Part shown: positions 31,408-41,805 of the stretch, one piece after another
Position numbering within the stretch: position 1 is the first letter of the stretch
Layout: each line of letters opens with the position of its first letter
Source: Oscillospiraceae bacterium
GTDB lineage: Bacteria; Bacillota; Clostridia; Oscillospirales; CAG-272
NCBI GenBank assembly: GCA_015064805.1
Contig: SVRN01000003.1
Span: 30,909 to 94,908 of the forward strand
Length of the DNA: 64,000 bases
Direction of reading: 5' to 3'
The notes under the pieces: generated by a model
Told to the model about the DNA's origin: nothing
What the model saw: only the letters and a program-made list of their open reading frames with translations
Databases searched by the model: none
Program-made: the position numbers and the translations under genes

Positions 31408-31905
31408 ATGTCAACTTGGAGTGGTATTAGGCATAAACTTGAAAACGAGTATCTTGCAGAAGCATTACGAGGACATATTCAGTATTATTGCACTTCTTAC
31501 AGCAAAAGCCCTGACCATCACGGCAGAGCTTCCATACGGTTAGATGGCGAAGAATTGATCAGCGGTTGCTACTGGAACAACTGGAGCAAAGCTCACTTGT
31601 TTCCGCACGATGAAACATACGAAAAGCGAATGACAGAAAATTACGCATATATGGACGATACAGCACTAAAATTAGGCATATTCAGCGAACACTCTTTTTA
31701 TCGGGCTTTTGAAGAATTTGATAACCAAAGCATAGAGGATAGTTTGAAAAGTGAAGATATGATCGTCCGTATTTTTGCTATACTTGACCGAAGAGTTGGG
31801 AAAAGGCGTTTGATAAACATGTATTGCACGATAAATCCGCAAGAGGAAGTTTTCAATTTATTTTACTCAATTCGCATAAACGCAGAAGGTATTGTATTGA
31901 AATAA
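31408..31905 (+). CDS. SF0329 family protein
   Basis: A 165-residue protein matching, from memory, the SF0329 family of small uncharacterised proteins (MSTWSGIRHKLENEYLAEAL start, HIQYYCTSYSKSPDHHGR, then CYWNNWSKAH). AGGAGG precedes the ATG. The coding sequence is clearly more AT-rich than its neighbours and uses codons rare in them, and the gene sits between a 27-bp inverted repeat pair, both signs of acquisition. No catalytic function is known for the family. Confidence 0.8.
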   Translation: MSTWSGIRHKLENEYLAEALRGHIQYYCTSYSKSPDHHGRASIRLDGEELISGCYWNNWSKAHLFPHDETYEKRMTENYAYMDDTALKLGIFSEHSFYRAFEEFDNQSIEDSLKSEDMIVRIFAILDRRVGKRRLINMYCTINPQEEVFNLFYSIRINAEGIVLK

Positions 31906-31910
31906 TAGGT

Positions 31911-31944
31911 AACCCCGACAGACCGTAAAAAATCTGTCGGGGTT
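31911..31944 (+). terminator. terminator after the SF0329-family gene
   Basis: AACCCCGACAGA pairs with TCTGTCGGGGTT and is followed by a T-rich stretch (AGTCTTTGTCTT), just after the stop. Confidence 0.8.
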
Positions 31945-31980
31945 AGTCTTTGTCTTCTGCAGAGCAATTATGCCTTTTTG

Positions 31981-32007
31981 GACCGTCGGGGACGCCGGTC
32001 CCTACAA
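31981..32007 (-). repeat. right inverted repeat around the SF0329-family gene
   Basis: Inverted partner of 31056-31082 (26 of 27 bases). Together they enclose about 950 bp holding a family B element, the gene and its terminator. Confidence 0.8.
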
Positions 32008-32154
32008 GGAGAAATCAAACTTCCTTATGAGAACCTGCCTTTTGGCCTTCTTTTTTTGTTTGTCGTGACGCGAGCAGAAGACGCTTGAATTTTTGAATAC
32101 CTCCTCCAACGGTTTCATATAGTAATCTATAAGGAAAAACACCGGAGGATGCCC

Positions 32155-34923
32155 ATGATTTGCATAAACAAGCCCAAACTGCCAAAAACTGGTAACGAGA
32201 AGGACAAGAGCGCAAAAACGAGCTCTCCCGCCACCTTTCGCGGACTGACCACCGCGCAAGCCGAGGCCTCGCGCCGCGCGCATGGTGAAAATCGCCTGAC
32301 CGAGCGCAAGAAAATTGGTTTCTGGCGGCATTTTTTGTCCAATCTCAACGATCCCGTCATCCGCATTTTGCTCATCGCGCTGGGGCTCCATCTGCTCCTC
32401 ATGTTTCGCCGCGCCGATTGGGTGGAGACCGTCGGCATCGCCGCCTCCGTTTTGCTTGCGACGCTGATCTCGACCGTGTCGCAGATGGGCTCGGAGTCGG
32501 CCTTTGCCCGTCTGCAGGCCGAGGGCGCCGCGGCGCGTTGCCGCGTGCTGCGCGACGGTGAGGTGTGCGAGCTGCCCTGCGAGGAGGTCGTCGTCGGCGA
32601 CGTCGTTTTGCTGGGCGCAGGCGAGCATATCCCCGCTGACGGGGTGCTTTTTGAGGGTGAATTGACTCTCGACCAGGCCGCGCTGACGGGCGAGAGTCGG
32701 GAAGTGTCCAAGCGCTCGGGTGGGCGGGACACGGGCGAGCCGGGCGACGAGGTGTCGCTCTATCGCGGCTGTGCCGTGCTGGGCGGCGCGGGGAATATGG
32801 TGGTGCGGCGCGTGGGGGATGCGACGGTGCTGGGTGGTATTTCACAGGAGGTGCAGGAGCAAACGCGCGAGAGCCCCTTGAAATTGCGCCTGTCCAAGCT
32901 GGCGGGGCAGATCAGCGTGCTGGGCTACGTGGCCGCCGTTTTGGTGGCGGTTGCCTTTTTGTTCCACGCCTTCGTCATCGACAGCGGGTTTCGGGGCGAG
33001 ATCATACGCATGAAGCTGTACGATCTGCCCTATCTGCTCGACACGCTGTTGAACGCCCTTATGCTGGGGCTGACCGTCGTGGTTGTGGCGGTGCCCGAGG
33101 GACTGCCCATGATGGTGGCCGTCGTGCTGTCCTCCAATATGCGGCGGATGGTGCGCGACCACGTGCTGGTGCGTAAGCCCGCAGGCATTGAGGCGGCGGG
33201 CAGTATGGATCTTTTGTTTACTGACAAGACGGGCACGCTGACCGACGGTAAGCTCAGCGTCGGCCGCTATCTGACGGGCGACGGTGGGACGTACGAAGGT
33301 CTTGACGAACTGAAACGGGCGGGGCAAGTGCGCTTTTCGCGCTATCTTTTGGGAGCGTATCACGCCGTCGGCGCGACGGTGGGCGTGCGGCAAGAGGCAG
33401 ACGAAGGGCGGCGCGGACAAGTGGGCGAAGCTCAGAAGCACTGTGCCATCGGGGGCAACGCGACCGACCGCGCGCTTCTGAGTAGCGTGCTGGAGCATGC
33501 CGCGCCATGTGCCTGCGTGATCGACCGACTGCCCTTTGACAGCGTCCGCAAATACGCCGCGGCAACGCTGGAGACCGAGGGCAAGCGGATCACCGTCATC
33601 ATCGGCGCGCCCGAGATGCTGCTGCCCCATATCGCAACCTATCTGGATGGGGCAGGGCGGCCGTGTCCGCTGGATCGAACTGCCTTTTTGGCCCGTCTGC
33701 GGCAGTATGCGGCGGCGGGTGAGCGGGTGGTGCTGATGGCGGTGAGCGAGGGCGGAGAGGATCTGTCTGTCCTGCCTTCGGGCCTCTTTGGCGCGACGTC
33801 GCTGATCTGTGCGCTGACGCTGTCCGACCGTCTGCGTCCCGAGGCGGCCGAGGCGGTCGCCAAGCTACAAGGGGCAGGGGTGCAGGTCGTCATGATCACG
33901 GGGGACAGCCCTGACACGGCCGAGCGCATCGCCCGCTCCTGCGGCATCGTCAATCGCCGCACGGATCTTGTGCTGACGGGGAGCGAGCTGGCCGCACTGT
34001 CCGACCGTCAGCTCAAGCAGCTGCTCCCGCGGCTTGCCGTCGTTGCGCGCGCCTTGCCGACCGACAAAAGCCGCCTCGTCCGCGTATCGCAGGAGCTGGA
34101 GAGAGTGGTCGGCATGACGGGGGACGGCATCAACGACGCTCCCGCCTTGCGTCGGGCGGATATCGGCTTTGCCATGGGGAGCGGCGCCGCCGTTGCCAAG
34201 GAGGCGGGGGATATCCTGATCCTTGACGACAACCTCGCCTCTATCGTCAAGGCGGTGCTGTACGGCCGCACGATTTTCAAAAGCATCCGCAAATTCATCA
34301 CACTTCAGCTGACCATGAATTTCTGTGCAGTCGGCGTGTCGATGATCGGGCCGTTTATCGGGGTCAACGCCCCCGTGACGGTGGTGCAGATGCTGTGGAT
34401 CAATCTCATCATGGACACGCTGGGCGGCCTGGCCTTTGCAGGCGAAGCGCCGCTTTTGTCCTATCTTTCGGAGCGCCCCAAGCGGCGCGATGAGCCCATC
34501 CTCTGCCGCTATATGGTCAACGAGATTCTGTTTCTCGGCGGCTACACCGTCGGGCTGTGCCTGCTGTTTTTGAAGCATCCCGCCATTTGCGCCCGATTCC
34601 GTGCAACGCCCGACGATCTTTGCCACTTGACGGCCTTCTTCGCGCTGTTTATTTTCGCGTCGGTGTTTAACTGCTTCAACGCCCGCACCGACCGTCTGCG
34701 CCCCTTTGCGGGGCTTTCGAAAAACCGTGCCTTTCTCGGCATTATGGCAGCCGTGCTCGTCGTTCAGATCGTTTTCGTGTATCTGGGCGGAAGCGTGCTT
34801 CGCACCATGCCGCTGACGGCGAGCGAGCTGGCTTTGACGGCGGCGTTGGCGCTGAGCGTTTTGCCCGTGGAAAAGCTGCGCGGCTGGCTCTGGCGTGCGC
34901 GTGGCAGAAAAGAGCGGTACTGA
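32155..34923 (+). CDS. calcium-type P-type ATPase (PMCA/SERCA-like)
   Basis: A 922-residue cation pump. ATG at 32155 lies 6 bases after GGAGG; an ATG at 32149 touches the ribosome site. Order of domains: N-terminal cation-ATPase helix bundle (about residues 25-90), actuator domain with LTGES (near 180), M4 with VPEGLP, phosphorylation motif DKTGTLTD with Asp357, nucleotide domain, hinge MTGDGINDAPALRRADIG, then four C-terminal helices with LWINLIMDTLGGLAF. The VPEGLP and NxxxD pattern fits calcium transport, but Mn2+ is possible. It stands alone; I see no strong promoter in the 150 bases upstream. Confidence 0.93.
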   Translation: MICINKPKLPKTGNEKDKSAKTSSPATFRGLTTAQAEASRRAHGENRLTERKKIGFWRHFLSNLNDPVIRILLIALGLHLLLMFRRADWVETVGIAASVLLATLISTVSQMGSESAFARLQAEGAAARCRVLRDGEVCELPCEEVVVGDVVLLGAGEHIPADGVLFEGELTLDQAALTGESREVSKRSGGRDTGEPGDEVSLYRGCAVLGGAGNMVVRRVGDATVLGGISQEVQEQTRESPLKLRLSKLAGQISVLGYVAAVLVAVAFLFHAFVIDSGFRGEIIRMKLYDLPYLLDTLLNALMLGLTVVVVAVPEGLPMMVAVVLSSNMRRMVRDHVLVRKPAGIEAAGSMDLLFTDKTGTLTDGKLSVGRYLTGDGGTYEGLDELKRAGQVRFSRYLLGAYHAVGATVGVRQEADEGRRGQVGEAQKHCAIGGNATDRALLSSVLEHAAPCACVIDRLPFDSVRKYAAATLETEGKRITVIIGAPEMLLPHIATYLDGAGRPCPLDRTAFLARLRQYAAAGERVVLMAVSEGGEDLSVLPSGLFGATSLICALTLSDRLRPEAAEAVAKLQGAGVQVVMITGDSPDTAERIARSCGIVNRRTDLVLTGSELAALSDRQLKQLLPRLAVVARALPTDKSRLVRVSQELERVVGMTGDGINDAPALRRADIGFAMGSGAAVAKEAGDILILDDNLASIVKAVLYGRTIFKSIRKFITLQLTMNFCAVGVSMIGPFIGVNAPVTVVQMLWINLIMDTLGGLAFAGEAPLLSYLSERPKRRDEPILCRYMVNEILFLGGYTVGLCLLFLKHPAICARFRATPDDLCHLTAFFALFIFASVFNCFNARTDRLRPFAGLSKNRAFLGIMAAVLVVQIVFVYLGGSVLRTMPLTASELALTAALALSVLPVEKLRGWLWRARGRKERY

Positions 34924-35008
34924 GTCGGAAAACGACGTGAAATATATAAAAATAAAAATAGGAAGAATTTTGCTGCAGAAAATCTCCCGATAATCTTTTT
35001 CAAAACGC

Positions 35009-35037
35009 TTGCTTTTTGCAAAGTGGTATGGTATAAT
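35009..35037 (+). promoter_or_regulatory. promoter of the giant surface protein gene
   Basis: TTGCTT (35009-35014), 17-base spacer, TATAAT (35032-35037). The 130-base leader that follows contains a GCGCACGG/CCGTGTGCGC hairpin (about 35071-35096). Confidence 0.8.
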
Positions 35038-35177
35038 GTACCCGGATTACTGTCTGTACGGCGCACAGAAGCGCACGGATCGGTACCGTGTGCGCATCGT
35101 CGTACATAACCGCGACGCATCTTTGTTGCGGCGAAAAACAACAGAGTGAAGACACTCAAAACAAGGAGGTTCAAATT

Positions 35178-38100
35178 ATGAAGAGATTGAAACAGTCGCT
35201 GTGCTGGTTGCTGACGCTTGCCATGCTCTTTTCGATGATGGCAGGTCTGGTGGTTGGCGTAGCGGCCGAGCTGGATGATCCGGCTGACCCCACCCTCATC
35301 GATAGCGGTTCGTGCGGTGAAAAGGTCACCTACGAATTCCGCGACGAAACGCCCGGAGACTACAGACCCAGTGGCGTTTTAACAATTAAGGGCGTTGGCC
35401 CCATGACAGAGTACGAGCAGCTTTCTGCTATGGTCGTTAATACGCCTTGGTACGATGCAGACTATCGCTATGACATCCAAAAGGTTGTTATTATGCCCGG
35501 TGTCACGTCGGTCGGCTCCTTTGCCTTCTTTAACCTGATAAAATGCACCGAAGTTGTTATCCCGATCGGTGTTACCAGCATCGGTGAGTGGGCGTTTGCT
35601 CATACCGCGCTGACCAAGGTCGACCTTCCCTCGACGCTCAAGAGCGTTCGTCATTTTGCATTCTTCAACTCGAAGCTGCTCAGCGACGGCGCCAACTCGA
35701 CGTGTGCCGGCTTCCCCTCGATTGACAACGAGAAGATGGGAACGACCACGACCAACTATGATCTGATCAACGACCTGGACGAGACTTCTATGAATAATAT
35801 TATCGTAGAGGCATCCGGTCTGCTGTGCGAGGGTATAGAGTGGAGATATTCCAGTGTGTCCAAGACACTGACCCTCAGTAGTGCATACGACGGTGTTATC
35901 AATACCACCATCTATGAAATGATCGATATGGAAATGACGATGTCCAATCCCAATCCCTGGCCGTGGTATACTTATATGCCTGCTATCCAGAACGTGTATA
36001 TCACCAAGGGCATTTCCAACATCGGTCAGCTCGTGCTGGCACAACTCCCGGCACTCAAGTCGGTAACCATCGGTGATCACGTCAAAACGATCGAAACGAA
36101 TGCTTTCAATGGTGCTAAGTCGCTGAAGACGACCATTACGTTGCCTGAGGCTACTACAACGGTCGAGGCAAATGCATTCTTAGGATGCCCGGGCCCCATT
36201 ATTGTTACGACACCGCACACCAAGAGTGAGGTTGGCGCAACGTTCTCTAAGACGGGTAATATCGGCGTAACCTATCAGTTTGCGAATGACAGCGGCAACG
36301 GTGGAAATACCCCGTCTGGCCCCACGAGTGCCGTTTCCGGCTTGCTCCCTGGCGGTACGATCAAGTGGACCTTCATTCCCGGTGCCGGCATGCTGCTTGT
36401 TGAGCCTGCTGTGGCGAACACTACGGTTTCGATGCCTCACTTCGCATCTTCTTCTGATGCTCCCTGGGACGCATATGACGATGATATCACGTTGATCTTC
36501 GTCCAGGCGGGCATTACCGAGATCGGCAAATATAACTTTGCTGATCTGCCCAACGCAACCAACGTTTCGTTCCCGGAAGGATTGGTTCGAATTGATGAGC
36601 ATGCCTTCGAAAACAACGGTTCCATTGCTTCGCTGAAATTCCCCAGTACCATTGCTAAGGTATACCAGTATGCATTTGATAATTGCAATGGCTTGATTTC
36701 CGCTGTTGCTCCAACCTTCATGGTTGTGGACCGTATTGGTAATGAAAGATTGTATAATTTGCTTTACGGTACCGGCACGACCCCTCCCAATCCTCCCGTA
36801 ACCCATCCTACCTCGGGCACTTGCGGCTTTTCTGCGAATTGGGAATACAACCCGGTTACTAAGACGCTGACCATTTCGGGTAGCGGCCCTGCGGAAAGTT
36901 ATGCCTCTGCGTCGGAAGCTCCTTGGAGCCCCTACATGGACCAGATCGAGACGCTGATTGTAACGGAGACCATTTCCATTCTTGGCAGTAATTCTTTGAA
37001 TGGTGCAACGTCGCTCAAGAACGTTACGCTGCCCTCTACGCTGATGGGAATTGGCGAAAATGCATTTAATAATTGTCCCTCGATTGCGGATGCTTACGTT
37101 GATCAGGAAGAGGGTAATCTCATGATCAATTTGGGCAATACCGACCTGACCGATCATCTGAGATATAAGACGAGCGCGTCGGCACCCACCTCGGGTACTT
37201 GCGGCGCCGGCGTTAACTGGGAATACAACCCCGTAACCAAGATTCTGATCATTTCTGGTCAGGGTCCCATGACGGACTATGCATCGGGTAACGCAACGCC
37301 CTGGGCATCCTACATGACACAGATCGAGACCGTCATCGTTTCCGACGGTGTGACCTCGGTCGGTACCAACGCCCTCAACGGCGCAACCGCTTTGCAGACG
37401 GTTACTATGCCCGCATCTCTTGCAGAGATCAAGCTTAACGCATTCTCCGACTGTACCAAGATCAGCTACGCTTACGTAGACCGTGAAGAGGGTACCGTTG
37501 ACATCCGCGGCGGCAACACCTATCTGGTGCTGGTACTGCTGTATAAGGCTTCCACCCCCCCTGTAGATCCCAATCCCGGCCAGCCCAGTGATCCTTCCAT
37601 CCCCGGCACCGAGATCGGCGGTGAGATCCCCGGTTCCTCGCTGACCTGGACCTACAGCGCGGCTACGCACGCACTGAACATCAAGGGTACGGGCGCTATC
37701 CCCAACTACGCATCTGCTAAGGCGGCTCCCTGGTCGGCATATGCCTCCGATATTACGGCAATCACCGTTCAGGAGGGCATTACCCGCGTCGGTAACAACG
37801 CCTTTGGTAATATGACGTCGCTCATCGACGTATATCTGCCCCAGTCGCTGACCTCCATCGGCGATAACGTATTCAACGGTTGTACCTCCATCAAGACGGT
37901 CAAGCTGCCCGACGGTCTGACCTCGATGGGCAAGGGCGTCTTCCGCAACTGCTCTTCGCTCAAGAGCATCGAGATCCCCGCAGGCATCCGCGAGATCGAC
38001 GACTACTCCTTCTGTGACTGCGTCGCTCTTGAGACCGTGACGCTGAACAAGGGCCTGGAGCGCATCGGCTACAGAGCATTCTACAACTGCAAGTCCCTTA

Positions 38101-41100
38101 AGTTTATCGAATTCCCCTCCACGCTGCAGGAAATTGACGACGAAGCATTCTGCGGCTGCTCGGGTCTGGAAGGCGTTGTAATTTCTTCCTCGCCTCTGTA
38201 TATCGGCAAGGACGCCTTTGCCGGCTGCAAGTCGCTCGTTAAGGTGATCCTTGACGACTGCAATCCTCCCGAGGTTGAGGAGGGCAACGAGTGCCTGACC
38301 GACCACTACGTCGAGAGCAAGGCCTCCGGTACGCTGTCCAACGGCGTTCAGTGGGAGGTTGACCGCGTCGACGGTACGCTGACCTTCTTCGGAAACGGTG
38401 AGGTCATCCGCGAGCAGGCATGGCTTGACGAAATGATGTTCGTCGATACCGTGATCTTTGACAATGGCATTACCGGTATCGAGGCAGGTCTTCTGAAGGA
38501 CGACGACAACGTCGAGTACGTCAGAATGGCCAACACGGTTACCTCCATTGGCGAGGGCGCGTTCCAGCGTTGCGAAAATCTGCAGCGCGTCATCTTCTCC
38601 AAGAACCTGACCAGCCTTGGCAAGAACGCCTTTGCCGGCTGCACGTCGCTGACGGACGTTGCCCTTCCCGATTCGCTGACGGTCATTCCCGAGGGTGCGT
38701 TCACCTCTTGTACGGCCATGACGGCTGTTACGCTGGGTAAGAACGTAACGACCATCGGCAAGAACGCGTTTGATAACTGCGCATCTCTCAAGAAGATCGA
38801 AATTCCCGCAACCGTGACCACGCTCTCCGACGGCGCGTTCAGAGATTGCGTATCGCTGGAAAAGGTCACCATGTACTACGGCAAGCTCAAGCCGCTGAAC
38901 AAGGGTATCTTCGACGGCTGCTCTTCCATCGAAACGGTTGAATTCAACGGCACGCAGGCACAGTGGGACAAGCTCACCGCCAACGCAGACGAGGAGCTGA
39001 CCTCGGCTCACATTGAGTTCATGGTAACCGTTACCATCAATTTCGTATACCAGGGCGGTCCTCTGCACGGCCAGATCGTGGCTGAGGCTGTCAAGTATCT
39101 GGGTAAGACGGGTGAGCATTTCACCATCGTCGTTCCCGAGATCAGCTACTACACCCCCAAGGCAACCATTCTGGATTGCACCTTTGGTGTGGACAACCAG
39201 GAGATTACGGTTGAGTACGTTCCCAACGAGTACACCGTAACCATCGAGTACGTTGACGGCAACGGCAATAAGCTGGCGCCCGACGGTATCGTTACGTTGC
39301 TCTACGGCGAGTACAAGGATATCCCTGCTGTGACCATCCCCGGCCACTCTCCCAAGCTGGAGAGCATGACGGTCAACGTTGACCACGGCAACACCACCGT
39401 CGTATTCGAGTACGTGATCAATCAGTACAGCTACCTGATTGAGTACCGCAACGAAAGAACCGGCGCACTGCTGGGCTCCAAGGTCGTCAGCGTCGACTAT
39501 ATGACCGACGTTCAGCTGACCACGGCGGACATGCCTCCCTTCAAGGGCTATACGCTCTCTGATCCCGACAAGACCTACGAGATCCTTGGCATCAAGGACA
39601 ACTCCGCAGTCATCACGGTCAACTACGCACCCAACAGCGAAAAGATCACCATTCACTACGTGGATGAAAACGGAAAGACGCAACATCCCGATGAGATCGT
39701 TACCGTTTATTACGGTGATAAGGTGTTCGTTGAGTCTCCCCCGGTTCCCGGCATGAAGCCCGCAGCCGCAGTTGAGGTTGAGATCTACAACGGCGAGCAG
39801 AACGAATTTACCGTTCAGTACGAGCGCAAGGAATACACCATTACCATCAACTTCCTCAAGGACAACGCAAGCGGCGAGGCCGTTTACGAGGCGCTGACGC
39901 TGACGGCAAAGCACGGTGATGAGTTTGTCTTCGACCTTGCTGATTATGCGGACAAGGCTCCTATGACCGGTTATGAGGTCAAGTCGCCCGTTCTGACCGT
40001 CAAGACGGTAACCGGCGATTGTGAGCTGAATGTGATCTACACCAAGCGCCAGCTGACGCTGACCGTTCATTACGTGGACGAAAACGGAAAGACGATCGCA
40101 CCCGACAAGACCATTACCGTTCTGTACGGTGACAGCGTTAACGTTGCTTCTCCCGTGATCGACGGCATGAAGACGGCCGCTCCCGTTGAGATCGAGTCTT
40201 ACACGGGCGAGGAAACTGAGATCACGGTCAAGTACGAGCGCAAGGAATACAAGATCACCATCAACTTCGTCAAGGATTCCATCAACGGCGAAAAGGTTTA
40301 CGAGTCCCTGACCGCTACGGTCAAGCACGGTGACAAGTACGTCTTTGATCTGACGAACTTTGGCACGATCTTCGCACCTATGACCGGTTATGAGGTCAAG
40401 GCTCCCGTCCTGACCATCAATTCCGTTACGGCCGATGGCGAGCTCAACGTCGTCTACACGCGCTACAACGTATCCCTGACCATCCACTACGTGGACGAAA
40501 ACGGCAAACAGCTGCTGCCCGACAAGGTCGTTACCGTTCAGTACGGTGACAAGATCAGCGTCGTCTCTCCTGAGGTTGAAGGCATGAAGCTGGCTCCTAC
40601 CGTTGAGTTTGACGCCTACACGGGTGATCCCGCCGAGTACACGGTCAAGTACGAGCGCAAGGAATATAAGATCACCGTCAACTTCCTGCAGGACGGCGAG
40701 GCGATCTACGAGGCTCTGACGCTGACGGCAAAGCACGGCGATAAGCTGGTCTTTGATCTGGGAAGCTACGATGCAACCTACGCACCCAATACGGGCTATG
40801 AGGTCAAGACGCCCGTTCTGACCATCGACTCCGTAACCGAGGATGGTGAGCTGAACGTCGTTTACACGCTTCGCCAGCTGTCGTTGATCATCCACTACGT
40901 GGGTGAAAACGGCGAGACGCTTGCCGAGGATTATTTGGCAACCGTTCCTTACGGTGAAAAGGTTACGATCATGTCGCCCAGCGTTACGGGTATGGTTCCC
41001 GACCTGGCCGCTTATACGGTCAACGCGCTGACCGACGACGCCGAGATCACGGTCAAGTACAGCCGTGCAACCTACAAGATCACCGTTCACTTCAAGGAAG

Positions 41101-41717
41101 TCAACACGCACGACTACAGCGTATTCAACGACTTTACCGTTATGGTCAAGTACGGCGAGACTTACTCCTTCGTGCTGGCTGACCATCCCGAGTATATCAA
41201 CCCGGCCTACACGACCGACGTGGCTACTCTGGACTTCGGCACGGTGACCGGCGATGCAGAGCAGACCATTATCTACACGCCCAAGTCCCTGACGCTGACG
41301 GTTGAGTACAAGAACGACAAGGGCGAGGTTGTTACGATCATCACCCAGACCGTTCTGGCCGGCAGAACCTACAACGTTCCCGCGAAGAAGCTGGAGGGTT
41401 ACGTAGAAGCAGCCGCTCAGACGGGTAACATTGGTGTTGAGGATAAGACCATCGTCGTGACGCTGGTTGCTGAATCGTCGAATCCCGTAGATCCTGACGA
41501 TCCTACCAAGCCCGACGATCCCAACAATCCCGACCAGCCTGACGATCCCAACAACCCTGACCAGCCCGACGATCCCAACAATCCTGACAATCCTCAGGGT
41601 GGTGACGGTGAAAAGGGCAACGGCGGTACCGTTGTTGCAGTCATCGCCATCATCGTTCTGGTGCTTGGCGGCGGCGGAGCAGCCTTCTACTTCCTGTATA
41701 AGAAGAAGATGTTCTGA
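35178..41717 (+). CDS. giant surface protein with BspA-type LRR and MucBP-like repeats
   Basis: A 2179-residue exported protein. A signal peptide (residues 1-28, WLLTLAMLFSMMAGLVVGVAA) follows ATG 35178 with AAGGAGG. Residues about 100-1270 hold many BspA-like leucine-rich repeats (IGxxAFxxCxSLxxVxxP type), broken by GTCG-x-WEYNPVTKTLTISG linkers that recur at least four times. Residues about 1285-2040 hold MucBP-like beta repeats, including four units of 136-139 residues starting at HYVDENG (39654, 40068, 40485, 40893). A Pro/Asp/Asn spacer (DDPNNPDQP repeated) and one C-terminal helix with KKKMF anchor it. It should be an adhesin or host or mucin-binding protein. No sortase motif is seen. 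Confidence 0.93.
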   Translation: MKRLKQSLCWLLTLAMLFSMMAGLVVGVAAELDDPADPTLIDSGSCGEKVTYEFRDETPGDYRPSGVLTIKGVGPMTEYEQLSAMVVNTPWYDADYRYDIQKVVIMPGVTSVGSFAFFNLIKCTEVVIPIGVTSIGEWAFAHTALTKVDLPSTLKSVRHFAFFNSKLLSDGANSTCAGFPSIDNEKMGTTTTNYDLINDLDETSMNNIIVEASGLLCEGIEWRYSSVSKTLTLSSAYDGVINTTIYEMIDMEMTMSNPNPWPWYTYMPAIQNVYITKGISNIGQLVLAQLPALKSVTIGDHVKTIETNAFNGAKSLKTTITLPEATTTVEANAFLGCPGPIIVTTPHTKSEVGATFSKTGNIGVTYQFANDSGNGGNTPSGPTSAVSGLLPGGTIKWTFIPGAGMLLVEPAVANTTVSMPHFASSSDAPWDAYDDDITLIFVQAGITEIGKYNFADLPNATNVSFPEGLVRIDEHAFENNGSIASLKFPSTIAKVYQYAFDNCNGLISAVAPTFMVVDRIGNERLYNLLYGTGTTPPNPPVTHPTSGTCGFSANWEYNPVTKTLTISGSGPAESYASASEAPWSPYMDQIETLIVTETISILGSNSLNGATSLKNVTLPSTLMGIGENAFNNCPSIADAYVDQEEGNLMINLGNTDLTDHLRYKTSASAPTSGTCGAGVNWEYNPVTKILIISGQGPMTDYASGNATPWASYMTQIETVIVSDGVTSVGTNALNGATALQTVTMPASLAEIKLNAFSDCTKISYAYVDREEGTVDIRGGNTYLVLVLLYKASTPPVDPNPGQPSDPSIPGTEIGGEIPGSSLTWTYSAATHALNIKGTGAIPNYASAKAAPWSAYASDITAITVQEGITRVGNNAFGNMTSLIDVYLPQSLTSIGDNVFNGCTSIKTVKLPDGLTSMGKGVFRNCSSLKSIEIPAGIREIDDYSFCDCVALETVTLNKGLERIGYRAFYNCKSLKFIEFPSTLQEIDDEAFCGCSGLEGVVISSSPLYIGKDAFAGCKSLVKVILDDCNPPEVEEGNECLTDHYVESKASGTLSNGVQWEVDRVDGTLTFFGNGEVIREQAWLDEMMFVDTVIFDNGITGIEAGLLKDDDNVEYVRMANTVTSIGEGAFQRCENLQRVIFSKNLTSLGKNAFAGCTSLTDVALPDSLTVIPEGAFTSCTAMTAVTLGKNVTTIGKNAFDNCASLKKIEIPATVTTLSDGAFRDCVSLEKVTMYYGKLKPLNKGIFDGCSSIETVEFNGTQAQWDKLTANADEELTSAHIEFMVTVTINFVYQGGPLHGQIVAEAVKYLGKTGEHFTIVVPEISYYTPKATILDCTFGVDNQEITVEYVPNEYTVTIEYVDGNGNKLAPDGIVTLLYGEYKDIPAVTIPGHSPKLESMTVNVDHGNTTVVFEYVINQYSYLIEYRNERTGALLGSKVVSVDYMTDVQLTTADMPPFKGYTLSDPDKTYEILGIKDNSAVITVNYAPNSEKITIHYVDENGKTQHPDEIVTVYYGDKVFVESPPVPGMKPAAAVEVEIYNGEQNEFTVQYERKEYTITINFLKDNASGEAVYEALTLTAKHGDEFVFDLADYADKAPMTGYEVKSPVLTVKTVTGDCELNVIYTKRQLTLTVHYVDENGKTIAPDKTITVLYGDSVNVASPVIDGMKTAAPVEIESYTGEETEITVKYERKEYKITINFVKDSINGEKVYESLTATVKHGDKYVFDLTNFGTIFAPMTGYEVKAPVLTINSVTADGELNVVYTRYNVSLTIHYVDENGKQLLPDKVVTVQYGDKISVVSPEVEGMKLAPTVEFDAYTGDPAEYTVKYERKEYKITVNFLQDGEAIYEALTLTAKHGDKLVFDLGSYDATYAPNTGYEVKTPVLTIDSVTEDGELNVVYTLRQLSLIIHYVGENGETLAEDYLATVPYGEKVTIMSPSVTGMVPDLAAYTVNALTDDAEITVKYSRATYKITVHFKEVNTHDYSVFNDFTVMVKYGETYSFVLADHPEYINPAYTTDVATLDFGTVTGDAEQTIIYTPKSLTLTVEYKNDKGEVVTIITQTVLAGRTYNVPAKKLEGYVEAAAQTGNIGVEDKTIVVTLVAESSNPVDPDDPTKPDDPNNPDQPDDPNNPDQPDDPNNPDNPQGGDGEKGNGGTVVAVIAIIVLVLGGGGAAFYFLYKKKMF

Positions 41718-41759
41718 TTGACGGAACAAGCAAAAGATGAATAAGCCCGCAAGGGCAGG

Positions 41760-41793
41760 GGTCCCCCGATGAAAATCGGGGGATCTCTTTTTG
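41760..41793 (+). terminator. terminator of the giant surface protein gene
   Basis: GGTCCCCCGAT pairs with ATCGGGGGATC around a GAAA loop and is followed by CTCTTTTTG. Confidence 0.88.
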
Positions 41794-41805
41794 CGTGGGG
41801 AGGGG

